Shown piece by piece: positions 34,470 to 42,654 of a stretch of 64,000 bases of DNA (the stretch's first letter is position 1; each line of letters starts with the position of its first letter). Location of the stretch: contig NZ_JAWQJT010000001.1 in the NCBI RefSeq assembly GCF_033441515.1, positions 1,984,001 through 2,048,000 of the forward strand. The letters run 5' to 3'. A program made the position numbers and the translations under genes. This DNA comes from Amycolatopsis solani (GTDB lineage: Bacteria > Actinomycetota > Actinomycetes > Mycobacteriales > Pseudonocardiaceae). The notes under the pieces were generated by a model. It was given only the letters and a program-made list of their open reading frames with translations, did not search any database and had not been told where the DNA came from.

Positions 34470-35255
34470 TCACGGGCAGTGGGCTTCGCGTTTGAACCGG
34501 CCTTTGGCGCACGGTGAAGTGACGCCGTCCGCCGGGACGACGTAGTGATCCGACACGCCCAGACCGTCGAGGCCGGTGTATCCGATCAGCCCGGGGGCGG
34601 CCTCGGGATCGACGATGACTCCGTGCCGGCCGTCGTACCGGATGCCCAGGTCCAGGAAGACTTTGGCCAGCTTGGCCGCCTGGGTGCCGCCGGGGCCGAA
34701 GAAGCCGCGGTAGGCGAGGAAGCCCGAGGCTGAGACTTGCTGGCCGGTCTGCAGCTGCGCCTTGGAGCTGAGGCCCAACGTGGGACCTTCGTAGGTCACC
34801 AGGCCGAATCGCTCGACACACCTCCCTTCTCCGACGGCGAGGTAGCCGACAACGCGATCGTCGTCGAGCTGAACCGGTTGGAAGCGGTAGCCGACCTTGT
34901 AGGCGAATTTCGCGGTGGAGTTGGTCACCTTGACCGTCAGCGGGATGTAGAGGTCGCGCTGGGGGTCGAGTGCGCAACCGGCGGGGAGCGGTCCGGGCGC
35001 TTGGCCGGCCGGAATCGGCGCACCCAGTGCGAGTTCGACGTTCTCGGTGAATCCGTCCCCGTTGCCGTCGCGTACCTGGAACTTGTAGGTCGCCGCGGCG
35101 CCGTACTCGGTCTTGCCCTTGGTTTCGGTCGGCGGTGCGGCTGGTGGCGGCGCGGCGGCGCTGCTGGTGGCGGGCGTGTCCCGCGGCTTTTCCGCGCACG
35201 AAGACGAACTCAGGACAGCCACCAGCGCGGCAACTGCCGCCAGGCGAGCACGCAT
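34470..35255 (-). CDS. Exported protein, probable lipoprotein, on a repeat-flanked insert
   Basis: I do not recognise this 261-residue protein. It has an N-terminal signal peptide (MRARLAAVAALVAVLSSSSC) followed by a Pro/Ala/Thr-rich linker. The Cys at 20 suits lipidation, though SSSC is not a canonical lipobox. A DUF4352-like beta-rich domain is possible (YIPLTVKVTNSTAKFAYKV near 105-123). Several Cys residues could form disulfides. The gene fills a segment bounded by 17-bp direct repeats inside a convergent gene pair, which suggests recent gain. Codon use looks a little less GC-biased than in the neighbours. Confidence 0.7.
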   Translation of the reverse strand: MRARLAAVAALVAVLSSSSCAEKPRDTPATSSAAAPPPAAPPTETKGKTEYGAAATYKFQVRDGNGDGFTENVELALGAPIPAGQAPGPLPAGCALDPQRDLYIPLTVKVTNSTAKFAYKVGYRFQPVQLDDDRVVGYLAVGEGRCVERFGLVTYEGPTLGLSSKAQLQTGQQVSASGFLAYRGFFGPGGTQAAKLAKVFLDLGIRYDGRHGVIVDPEAAPGLIGYTGLDGLGVSDHYVVPADGVTSPCAKGRFKREAHCP

Positions 35256-35330
35256 GGTGTTCCCTTCGGCGAGGACGGTGTTCCGAGCGCCAGAGTCGGG
35301 ACGTCACGAGTGGCTGTTACGCGGGCGCCC

Positions 35331-35347
35331 TCACGCTGTCGGGTTGA
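35331..35347. repeat. 17-bp direct repeat, right copy
   Basis: TCACGCTGTCGGGTTGA, identical to 34451-34467. It contains the minus-strand stop codon of the alpha/beta hydrolase gene. Confidence 0.85.
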
Positions 35348-36200
35348 CGGCGATCCGCGCGATGCCGCGGACGATGCGGGGCCACACGGCGCGGGGGAGG
35401 TCGTGGCCCATGCCGGGGACGATGTCCAGGTTGGCGCCTGGGATGGCGCGGGCGGTGGCGCGGCCGCCGGAGAGGTGGACCAGGGGGTCGCGGGCGCCGT
35501 GGACCACCAGGGCCGGGACCTTCGTCCGGCGCAGCCGTGGGGCTCGGTCGCGGTCGGCCATGATCGCGGCGAGTTGGCGGATGGCGCCGCCCGGGTGGAC
35601 GCCGCGGTCGTAGGTGCGCTCGGCTCGGTGGCGCATGCGGGGTTCGTCGAAGGGGTAGCCGGGGGAGCCGATTAGCCGGAAGGTGCGCACGAGCGTTTCG
35701 ACGTAACTCTCGCGATCGCGTGGGGGCGCGGCGAGCAGCATCGACATCGCGCGGGCGCTCGGCCTGCCGACGAACCGTCCGCCGGTGCTGGACATGATCG
35801 ACGTGAGCGAGAGGACCCGTGACGGGTGCCGGATGGCGAGGGTCTGGGCGATCATCCCGCCCATCGACGCACCGACGACGTGGGCGGCGGGGATCCCGAG
35901 CACGGTGAGCAGCCCGGCGGCGTCGTCGGCCATGTCGGCGAGTGAGTACGGGGACGCGCGGAGCAGGTAGGCCTGCGCGAGACTGGCCCGGCCGCGGAGC
36001 CGGGTCGAGCGTCCGGCGTCGCGGTTGTCGAAGCGGATCACGTGGAAGCCTTGGGCGGCCAGGGTTTCGCAGAACTCCTCGTCCCACCAGATCATGGGGG
36101 CGGCCAGGCCCATGATGAGCAGGAGGGGCGGGTCGTCCGGTGCGCCGAAGGATTCGTGGCAGAGATCGATGCCGTTGACGTGTGCGAAGTGCTCGGTCAT
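35331..36200 (-). CDS. Alpha/beta hydrolase
   Basis: The 289-residue enzyme has the alpha/beta-hydrolase fold: oxyanion region LLLIMGLAAPMIWWDEEF near 27-44, nucleophile Ser in VVGASMGGMIAQ near 112, late Asp in VVHGARDPLVHL near 240 and His in PGMGHDLP near 266. It resembles the EstB/RdmC-like esterase group; the substrate is unknown. Its start overlaps the stop of the ABC transporter gene (ATGA), so the two are co-translated. Its C-terminal codons lie in the right copy of the 17-bp repeat. Confidence 0.88.
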   Translation of the reverse strand: MTEHFAHVNGIDLCHESFGAPDDPPLLLIMGLAAPMIWWDEEFCETLAAQGFHVIRFDNRDAGRSTRLRGRASLAQAYLLRASPYSLADMADDAAGLLTVLGIPAAHVVGASMGGMIAQTLAIRHPSRVLSLTSIMSSTGGRFVGRPSARAMSMLLAAPPRDRESYVETLVRTFRLIGSPGYPFDEPRMRHRAERTYDRGVHPGGAIRQLAAIMADRDRAPRLRRTKVPALVVHGARDPLVHLSGGRATARAIPGANLDIVPGMGHDLPRAVWPRIVRGIARIAVNPTA

Positions 36201-38161
36201 CGGGCCTCCGAGGGGTTCCGGTAAGCGCGGGCCTGGATCTCGTACAACTCGTGGTAGACGCCGCCCGCGCGGATCAGTTCGTCGTGGGTGCCCTCCTCGA
36301 TCAGTTTGCCCTTGTCCAGGACCAGGATGCGGTCCGCCGATCGGATGTTGGCCAGGCGGTGCGTGACCAGGACCGTGGTGCGGCGGCCGTGGTGGGACGT
36401 GCTTGCGTGCTGGAGGCCGGCGAACACCCGGGCTTCGGCGCGGGCGTCCAGCGCGGCCGTCGGTTCGTCGGCGACCAGGACCGACGCGTCGCGGTAGATG
36501 CCGCGGGCGATGCCCATGCGTTGCCATTGGCCGCCGGAGAGGTCGTGGCCTTCGTCGAACTTCTTCGACAGCATCGTGTTCTCCTTGGCGGGGAGGGCGG
36601 CGATCACCTCGTCCGCGCCCGAGTAGTCGACCGCTTCGTTCCACGCGCGGCGGTCCGGGTCCGGGCGGCCGAGGCGGCCCACCGTGATGTTGTTCGCCGC
36701 CGTCATCGGCCACTCCGCCGGTTCCTGGGCGATCACCGCGATGTTCGCGTGCACCGACGCCGGGTCGGCGTGGGACAGGTCGACGTCGTCCCAGTGGACC
36801 GTGCCCTCGTCCGGTGGGTAGAGGCCGGTGAGGAGCTTGCCCAGCGTGGTCTTGCCCGAGCCGTTCTCGCCGACCAGCGCCACCACCTCGCCGCGGCGGA
36901 TGGTCAGGGAAACGTCGCGCAGGGCCGGGGTTTCGCGGCCCGGGTAGGTGAACGTGACGCCCGCCAGCCGGATCTCGCCCGGGTCGGGTGGGGCGGCCAG
37001 GGATGTCTCCGGTGGACGGCGCTTCCGCGATTCCGCCAGCAGCTGGTTGTAGAACCCGATGTAGAAGGAGTCCTCGTACAGCGAATTGACCGCGCGCATG
37101 GTGTTGGACAGCGACGTCGACGCCGTGCGCATCGCCAGCACCGCCGTGCCGGCCAGTGCCAGCTCCATCGCGCCGCTGTAGAGCAGCCAGCCGAGCACCA
37201 GGTACGCCACCGCCGTGCCCAGCCCGGCCGCCGCCCGGCCGGTCGTGCGCACCAGGTTGCTGCGGTGCGCCAGCCGGACCTCCTCCCGCGCGAGGCTGCG
37301 CGAGATGCGCCGGTACTCGCCGAGCAGCGGCTCCTGCAGCGTCAAGGCGTGCCGTTCGAGGGCCATCGTCCGCCAGGTGGCGACCTCTTCGACCACCGAC
37401 TTGCGGATGTTGCGCCCGACCGTGTCGATGAAGTGCCGGTAGTTCAGCTTCGCCACGCGCGCCGCGGCCCAGCCGTCGGCCGCCGCGGCGAGCAGGAGCA
37501 CCGGCGCGAGCCACGGGTTCAGCAGGCCGGCCGTGAGCATCGCCGCCGCGAGCGAGATGACCGACGACGTCAGGTCGGCCAGGCGGCGCAGGCTCGTCTC
37601 GATGGCCCGGACGCCGAACCGGGCGCCTTGGCGCGCCAGCTCGCGGAAGTCCGCGTCCTCGAACGCGATCAGCCCGACGCGCACCACGGCCGCCGTCACC
37701 GCGTCGTCCGCCGCCGCGGTGACACGCGGCCGCAGCGCGCCCTCGACGGCGGCGACCGCCGCGTCCAGCGCCGCGCGCGCCGCGTACGACCCGGTCACGA
37801 CGGCGATCGCCGGCAGCGACTGCAGCACCCGCTCCGGCGTCGGGCCCTGTTCGAGCAGCGCGGTGAAGACGTTCGCGGTGGCGAGCAGCCCGAACGCCGT
37901 GACGCAGCCCGAAACGACGTGCACGAAGGCGGCCAGCAACGTCAGCCGCGGCGAAGTCCGCCACGCCAGCCGCAGCACGACGGAGATCGCGGTGGGCAGC
38001 GCGCGCACGGCCTGGCCGAAGCCCGCGGCGGCCACGCGCTCGTCGACGCGGGCCCACTCGGGCATCTTCACGTTCTCGACCCCGATCAGCGGGGGCGAGT
38101 CCGTCGGCTTCGGTTCGGCGGGTCTGGGCACGTCCTCATCTGTACTCCGGGGGTACGACAA
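36197..38161 (-). CDS. ABC exporter, fused membrane and ATPase domains
   Basis: A 654-residue half-transporter. Hydrophobic helices span about residues 65-350. The ATPase domain has Walker A GENGSGKTT near 430, Q-loop AQEPAEW near 490, signature LSGGQ near 560 and Walker B SVLVADEPT near 580. Such proteins dimerise and export lipids, peptides or drugs. The long N-terminus before the first helix is hydrophilic. It overlaps the hydrolase gene downstream. Substrate unknown; a partner hydrolase suggests a natural product or lipid. Confidence 0.9.
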   Translation of the reverse strand: MSYPRSTDEDVPRPAEPKPTDSPPLIGVENVKMPEWARVDERVAAAGFGQAVRALPTAISVVLRLAWRTSPRLTLLAAFVHVVSGCVTAFGLLATANVFTALLEQGPTPERVLQSLPAIAVVTGSYAARAALDAAVAAVEGALRPRVTAAADDAVTAAVVRVGLIAFEDADFRELARQGARFGVRAIETSLRRLADLTSSVISLAAAMLTAGLLNPWLAPVLLLAAAADGWAAARVAKLNYRHFIDTVGRNIRKSVVEEVATWRTMALERHALTLQEPLLGEYRRISRSLAREEVRLAHRSNLVRTTGRAAAGLGTAVAYLVLGWLLYSGAMELALAGTAVLAMRTASTSLSNTMRAVNSLYEDSFYIGFYNQLLAESRKRRPPETSLAAPPDPGEIRLAGVTFTYPGRETPALRDVSLTIRRGEVVALVGENGSGKTTLGKLLTGLYPPDEGTVHWDDVDLSHADPASVHANIAVIAQEPAEWPMTAANNITVGRLGRPDPDRRAWNEAVDYSGADEVIAALPAKENTMLSKKFDEGHDLSGGQWQRMGIARGIYRDASVLVADEPTAALDARAEARVFAGLQHASTSHHGRRTTVLVTHRLANIRSADRILVLDKGKLIEEGTHDELIRAGGVYHELYEIQARAYRNPSEAR

Positions 38162-38222
38162 TTCCGGGAGTCCGCTGCGTGCCAGCGCGGGTGCGGGCTG
38201 TGACCGAAGCTAGGCCGTTCGA

Positions 38223-38241
38223 GTGAAAGTAATCGTTTTCC
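38223..38241. promoter_or_regulatory. AT-rich imperfect inverted repeat upstream of the ABC exporter gene
   Basis: GTGAAAGTAATCGTTTTCC, about 60 bases before the exporter start, has a GAAA...TTTC dyad in a GC-rich setting. It resembles zinc- or metal-regulator boxes only loosely. Confidence 0.25.
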
Positions 38242-38382
38242 CTGGGCCGCTGGCCGGATCGGGGGACACACTCGCTGCACAGCTCGAAAGTGGGCAACAC
38301 GGAATAACTAATCATTGTTGTGAAATGGCGCGCCGCTGGATCGTCCTGATATGACGGGTCTGCGGATGTGCTGGCAGAGACC

Positions 38383-38432
38383 GGAAACGGGTGACGTCCT
38401 CGTGCACGGGGGGAGGGACGTCATCCGTTTCC
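38383..38432. terminator. Hairpin after the DUF1579-like gene
   Basis: Arms GGAAACGGGTGACGTCC (38383-38399) and GGACGTCATCCGTTTCC (38416-38432) pair at 16 of 17 positions around a 16-base loop. It starts three bases after the DUF1579-like stop in that gene's direction. The overlapping small forward ORF at 38351 is not credible. Confidence 0.7.
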
Positions 38433-38434
38433 TC

Positions 38435-38902
38435 CTACCTCTCGGTACGGGTGTACCGCGCGCGCAGGAATGGGCCGAATTCGCGGTCTTCGCCCAGCTT
38501 GACGTCGATTTCGTGCGACAGTCTGTCGGCGTCCGGGGTGAGCCGGTGCCGGGCCACTCCGCGGGTGGTTTTCTTCTCCAGGGTCAACGTCGGGCCGGTC
38601 CAGTGGCCGCGAGCGGGTGATTCGGGCGGGAAGCCGTAGCTGTCGAAGCCGTACCAGAGCGTCTCGCCGGTGCCCGGGTCGGCGGTGAAGACGTTGTGGC
38701 CGAGGAATTCGGACCCGTCTTCGCGGCGCTGGCGGTAGTGCTGGATCAGGATGAACCCGTTGAGGGCCAGGCGGTATTCGCAGTCGGCGCGCGCGGTCGA
38801 GGCCGGCGCCCACGGCGAGGCGGCGAGCTCCTCGGTGCCGGTCCAGTCGCCGACGAAGGCCTTCAGTGCGTCGTGCGCGGGGCTCAAAGCGGGCCGGTCC
38901 AT
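38435..38902 (-). CDS. DUF1579-family protein
   Basis: A 155-residue lipocalin-like protein with the DUF1579 opening HDALKAFVGDWTGTEEL and later NVFTADPGTGETLWYGFDSYG. The family has a beta-barrel fold of unknown function. The ATG at 38902 has GGAG six bases upstream; that GGAG lies inside a slightly longer alternative starting at 38914. It is divergent from a MarR regulator gene with a palindrome between them and is the likely target of that regulator. Cytoplasmic. Confidence 0.78.
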   Translation of the reverse strand: MDRPALSPAHDALKAFVGDWTGTEELAASPWAPASTARADCEYRLALNGFILIQHYRQRREDGSEFLGHNVFTADPGTGETLWYGFDSYGFPPESPARGHWTGPTLTLEKKTTRGVARHRLTPDADRLSHEIDVKLGEDREFGPFLRARYTRTER

Positions 38903-38915
38903 GGTCGTCTCCATT

Positions 38916-38933
38916 TCGACAGGTGCCTGTCGA
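38916..38933. promoter_or_regulatory. Operator between DUF1579-like and marR genes
   Basis: TCGACAGGTGCCTGTCGA has perfect eight-base arms around TG. It lies in the short divergent region in front of the MarR-family gene and is its probable binding site. Confidence 0.7.
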
Positions 38934-38951
38934 TGTGGGAGACTAGCACGC

Positions 38952-39398
38952 ATGCGGTCCCACCGAGCCGAAACGTTCACCCGGGTGATCGACGCGGTCT
39001 TCGCGTGCAACGGCGGCTTCCTCGTCGCGGGCGACGCCCTGACCGAACCGGTCGGCCTGACGGCGGCGCAGTGGCAGGTGCTGGGCTTCCTGGAGGACGG
39101 CCCGGCGACGGCCGCGGAAGTGGCGCGGCGGCGGGGATTGCGCCGGCAGAGCGTGCAGGAGACGGTGAACCGGTTGCTGCGCAACGGCATGCTCGACCGG
39201 CTGCCGAACCCGGGGGACGCGCGAGCACCGCTGTTGTCGTTGACGCGGCGGGCGAAGGACGCGATGCGCGAGCTGGGGCGCGCGCAGGTCGAGTGGGCGG
39301 AGGGCCTGGCGGCGGAGGTGTCGCAGGAGGACCTGGAGACGACGCTGCGCACGCTCCGGCGCTTGAGGGAGCTGGCCGCCCAGCCGCGGTTGCGGTGA
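38952..39398 (+). CDS. MarR-family transcriptional regulator
   Basis: The 148-residue protein has a winged helix-turn-helix (LTAAQWQVLGFLEDGPATAAEVARRRGLRRQSVQETVNRLLRNGML, about residues 33-78) followed by the wing (NPGDARAPLLSLT). It diverges from the DUF1579-like gene, and the TCGACAGG...CCTGTCGA palindrome lies 19 bases before its start. It probably represses both genes. Ligand unknown. Confidence 0.88.
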   Translation: MRSHRAETFTRVIDAVFACNGGFLVAGDALTEPVGLTAAQWQVLGFLEDGPATAAEVARRRGLRRQSVQETVNRLLRNGMLDRLPNPGDARAPLLSLTRRAKDAMRELGRAQVEWAEGLAAEVSQEDLETTLRTLRRLRELAAQPRLR

Positions 39399-39420
39399 CG
39401 GGCTTGCCGTCGGGGGTGCG

Positions 39421-40002
39421 TCAGTCCGGCTTGATGCCCAGCATCGTCAGGAACGTCCGGAAGCCTGTGGACATGTCGACCTCGTCCGGGTCCAGCAGCC
39501 ACTGCAGCTGCAGGCCGTCGAGGACGGCGATGGCGAGGGGGGCCAGCTGCTCCGGGGTCGTGCCCGGGGGAAGCTCGTCGCGGTGGCGTTCCAGCATCTG
39601 CGTCATGCCCGCCCGGACGCGGGCGTAGCGGTCGTGGAAGTACTCGCGGGCCGGGTGGTCTTCGGTGACGCTGTCCGCGGACAGCACCGTGTACGTCTGG
39701 ACGATGGCCGGCCGCGTGGCGTTGTAGTCGACCAGGTCGGCCAGCTGGTTGACCGTCATCGACGACTCGTCGCCCGGTGGGGCGTGGCCGAAGTGCAGCA
39801 GGTCCCACTCGTCGCGGGTCTCCAGGACGGCCGTGAGCAGGTCTTCCTTCGTCGGGAAGTAGTGCATCAACCCCTGCTGGGTCAGGCCGACGCGCTCGGC
39901 GACCGCCGCCAGTGAGGTGCCGCGGTAGCCGCGTTCGGCTATCACTTCGAAGGCCGCTCGGACGATGCTCGCGCGGCGGTCGGCGCCCCTGGCCCGGGTC
40001 AT
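39421..40002 (-). CDS. TetR-family transcriptional regulator
   Basis: A 193-residue regulator with helix-turn-helix at about residues 13-55 (FEVIAERGYRGTSLAAVAERVGLTQQGLMHYFPTKEDLL) and a TetR C-terminal domain that includes FHDRYARVRAGMTQML and ends FRTFLTMLGIKPD. It is divergent from the GH3 beta-glucosidase gene, only 72 bases away. This arrangement suggests it represses glucoside utilisation. No obvious long inverted repeat is present in the gap. Convergent with the MarR gene. Confidence 0.9.
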   Translation of the reverse strand: MTRARGADRRASIVRAAFEVIAERGYRGTSLAAVAERVGLTQQGLMHYFPTKEDLLTAVLETRDEWDLLHFGHAPPGDESSMTVNQLADLVDYNATRPAIVQTYTVLSADSVTEDHPAREYFHDRYARVRAGMTQMLERHRDELPPGTTPEQLAPLAIAVLDGLQLQWLLDPDEVDMSTGFRTFLTMLGIKPD

Positions 40003-40074
40003 GATCCCGAGCCTACGGGACGAGCTGTCACGGAACCATAACTTTCACTACTCACCGCCAGGTAGGGTGTGCCC

Positions 40075-42501
40075 ATGAGCTTCGACGTCGACGCGCTGCT
40101 GGCCGAGCTCGACCTGGACGCCAAGGCGAGCCTGCTCGCCGGCCAGGACGTCTGGAGCCTGCCCGCCCTGCCGGACATCGGCCTGGACTCCCTCGTCCTC
40201 TCCGACGGCCCGGTCGGCGTCCGCGGGGTCCGCTGGAGCCAGGAGGACCCCTCCGTGACGCTCCCCAGCCCGACCGCGCTCGCCGCGAGCTGGGACCCGC
40301 GGCTCGCCGTGCGCGTCGGCCGCCTGCTCGCGCAGGAAGCCCGCCGCAAGGGCGTGCACGTGCTGCTCGCCCCGACGGTCAACCTCCAGCGCTCACCGCT
40401 GGGCGGCCGCCACTTCGAGTGCTACTCGGAAGATCCCCTCCTCACCGGGATGATCGGCGCCGGTTACGTCACCGGCGTGCAGGACGGCGGAGTCGGCGTG
40501 ACGGTCAAGCACTTCGTCGCCAACGACTTCGAGACCGAACGCTTCACCGCCGACGTCCACGTCGGCGAACGCGCGCTGCGCGAGCTCTACCTCGCGCCCT
40601 TCGAGCTCATCGTGAAGCGCGCGAAGCCGTGGGGGATCATGGCCGCCTACAACAGCGTCAACGGCACCACGATGACCCAGCACGCCGAACTGCTCGACGG
40701 CGTGCTGCGCGGCGAATGGGGCTTCGACGGCTTCGTCGTTTCCGACTGGCTGGCCGCGCGCGACACCGTCGCCTCCGCCAACGGCGGCCTCGACGTGGCG
40801 ATGCCCGGCCCCCGCACGGTTTTCGGCGCGCGGCTCGCGGAAGCCGTGCGTGGTGGCGAAGTCGACGAGAGCGTCGTCGACGACATGGTCCGCCGCGTGC
40901 TCCGGCTCGCCCACCGGGCCGGCGCGCTCGGCGCCACCGCCGACCCGGAACACTCCCCCGTGGACGGTGACGCGATCGCGCGCGAGGTCGCGCACCGGTC
41001 TTTCGTGTTGCTCAGCAACGAAACCGGCCTGCTCCCGCTGCGGGAACCGCGGAGCATCGCGCTCATCGGCGCGCTGGCCACGGACCCGAAGATCCTCGGT
41101 GGTGGCAGTGCCACCGTGTTCCCCGATCACGTCGTCTCCCCTCTCGACGGCCTCCGCAAGGCCGTTCCCCCTGGCACCGACCTGGCTTTCGCCACCGGTG
41201 CCGATCCACGGACGACGCTACCGCCGGCCACCGACAATTTCCGGCTCCGTGCGCTCGCCAAAGCCGCCGATGGCACCCGATTGGCTGAATTTCCGCTCCG
41301 CGAAGCCAAAATCACGTGGATCGGGGAGCTCCCGGCCGACCTCGATCTCAACACCCTCGCGTCGGTCGAAATCACGGGCACCTACCTGCCGGAGCGGACC
41401 GGCACGCACACCTTCGCCGTCACCGGGCCCGGCGACCTCCGCCTCACCGTCGCCGGCCAGACCCTCTTCGACGGCGTGAACCTGCCGCCCGGCGGGGACG
41501 TCTTCACCTCGATCATGCAGGTCCACGAACAGCGCCGGGAGGTCGAGCTGACCGCGGGCGAACTCGTCGACGTCAGCCTGACCTACTGGATCCCGTCGGA
41601 GATGGCGGAGTTCGCCCGGGGCAGCTTCGCCTGGGTGACGTTCGCGCTCGGCCACCGCGGCCCGGTCCCCGACCCGGACGCCGCGCTCGAAGAAGCCGTT
41701 GCGCTGGCGGGGAAGTCGGACGTCGCGGTCGTCGTGGTCGGCACCACCGCCGAGGTCGAGAGCGAGGGCTTCGACCGGACCTCCCTCGCCCTGCCGGGGC
41801 GGCAGGACGAACTCGTCGCCAGGGTCGCGGCCGTCAACCCCAACACCGCGGTCGTCGTCAACGCCGGTTCCCCGGTCGAGCTGCCGTGGCGCGCCGACGT
41901 CGCCGCGGTGCTGCTCACCTGGTTCCCGGGCCAGGCCGGCGGCGACGCGCTCGCCGACGTCCTCTTCGGCCGCGAAGAACCCGGCGGCCGCCTGCCGACG
42001 ACCTGGCCGTCGAAGCTCGAAGACGCGCCGGTCACCGACGTGACGCCACACGAGGGCGTGCTCGAGTACGGCGAAGGCGTCCACATCGGCTACAGCGCCT
42101 ACGCCGCCAAGGACACCGAGCCCGCTTACTGGTTCGGCCACGGCCAGGGCTACACGACCTGGGCGTACGAGGAGCTCGACGGCTACCCGGACGACGAAGG
42201 CGGGGCCCGCGTCCGCGTCCGGGTGCGCAACACGGGAAAGCGGCGGGGACGCGAAGTCGTCCAGCTCTACCTGGTCCCGACCGAGCGCGGCGACCGGCCG
42301 CGTCGCTGGCTCGCGGGCTTCGCGAGCGTCGAAGCGGGGCCCGGCGAGGCCGTCGAGACCGACATCGTCATCACGCCGAGGTCCGCCGAAGTCTGGCGGG
42401 ACGGCTGGCAGCACATCGCGGGCGAGTACGTCCTGGAGGCTTCGCACTCCTACGCCGAGCCGCGGCTGAGCACGCGGGTCGTCCTCCAGAAAATCCGTTG
42501 A
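40075..42501 (+). CDS. GH3 beta-glucosidase with PA14 domain
   Basis: The 808-residue enzyme has a GH3 N-terminal barrel (VLSDGPVGVRG near 42-52, NLQRSPLGGRHFECYSEDP near 102-120) with the nucleophile Asp224 in FVVSDWLA. A C-terminal GH3 domain and a fibronectin-like end (VRVRVRNTGKRRGREVVQLYL near 720) follow. A PA14 domain is inserted at about 380-520 (TGTYLPERTGTHTFAVTG). There is no signal peptide, so it acts on imported glucosides. The ATG at 40075 lies six bases after TAGGGT, suggesting an almost leaderless message; GTG 40069 is an alternative. Confidence 0.9.
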   Translation: MSFDVDALLAELDLDAKASLLAGQDVWSLPALPDIGLDSLVLSDGPVGVRGVRWSQEDPSVTLPSPTALAASWDPRLAVRVGRLLAQEARRKGVHVLLAPTVNLQRSPLGGRHFECYSEDPLLTGMIGAGYVTGVQDGGVGVTVKHFVANDFETERFTADVHVGERALRELYLAPFELIVKRAKPWGIMAAYNSVNGTTMTQHAELLDGVLRGEWGFDGFVVSDWLAARDTVASANGGLDVAMPGPRTVFGARLAEAVRGGEVDESVVDDMVRRVLRLAHRAGALGATADPEHSPVDGDAIAREVAHRSFVLLSNETGLLPLREPRSIALIGALATDPKILGGGSATVFPDHVVSPLDGLRKAVPPGTDLAFATGADPRTTLPPATDNFRLRALAKAADGTRLAEFPLREAKITWIGELPADLDLNTLASVEITGTYLPERTGTHTFAVTGPGDLRLTVAGQTLFDGVNLPPGGDVFTSIMQVHEQRREVELTAGELVDVSLTYWIPSEMAEFARGSFAWVTFALGHRGPVPDPDAALEEAVALAGKSDVAVVVVGTTAEVESEGFDRTSLALPGRQDELVARVAAVNPNTAVVVNAGSPVELPWRADVAAVLLTWFPGQAGGDALADVLFGREEPGGRLPTTWPSKLEDAPVTDVTPHEGVLEYGEGVHIGYSAYAAKDTEPAYWFGHGQGYTTWAYEELDGYPDDEGGARVRVRVRNTGKRRGREVVQLYLVPTERGDRPRRWLAGFASVEAGPGEAVETDIVITPRSAEVWRDGWQHIAGEYVLEASHSYAEPRLSTRVVLQKIR

Positions 42502-42566
42502 TCACCCCCGGTCGAGCCACTAGAGTCGCGGACGCACCCTTTGACCAGCGGGAGGAGGTGGGACCG

Positions 42567-42623
42567 ATGATCACGCAACCGATCACGCGCTCCCACCCCG
42601 GATCGAGGGTGCCGGGTCTGTAG
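42567..42623 (+). CDS. Possible 18-residue leader peptide upstream of the GNAT gene
   Basis: The ATG at 42567 has an excellent GGGAGGAGGTGGG site. The 18-codon frame begins MITQPITRSHPGSRVPG and ends 31 bases before the acetyltransferase start. A short GGGAGCG/CGCTCTCC hairpin follows its stop. This is the layout of a translated leader that controls the downstream gene. Confidence 0.5.
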   Translation: MITQPITRSHPGSRVPGL

Positions 42624-42654
42624 ACCGGGAGCGCGCTCTCCTGGAAGGACCTCC

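Noticed and set aside
34451..35347. Insertion sequence or phage attachment sites
   Set aside because: The 17-bp repeats bound a segment with no transposase, integrase or terminal inverted repeats, so I report it only as a repeat-flanked insertion of unknown mechanism.
38351..38620. Small forward ORF of 89 codons
   Set aside because: It overlaps the terminator hairpin and the antisense of the DUF1579-like gene and has no ribosome site.
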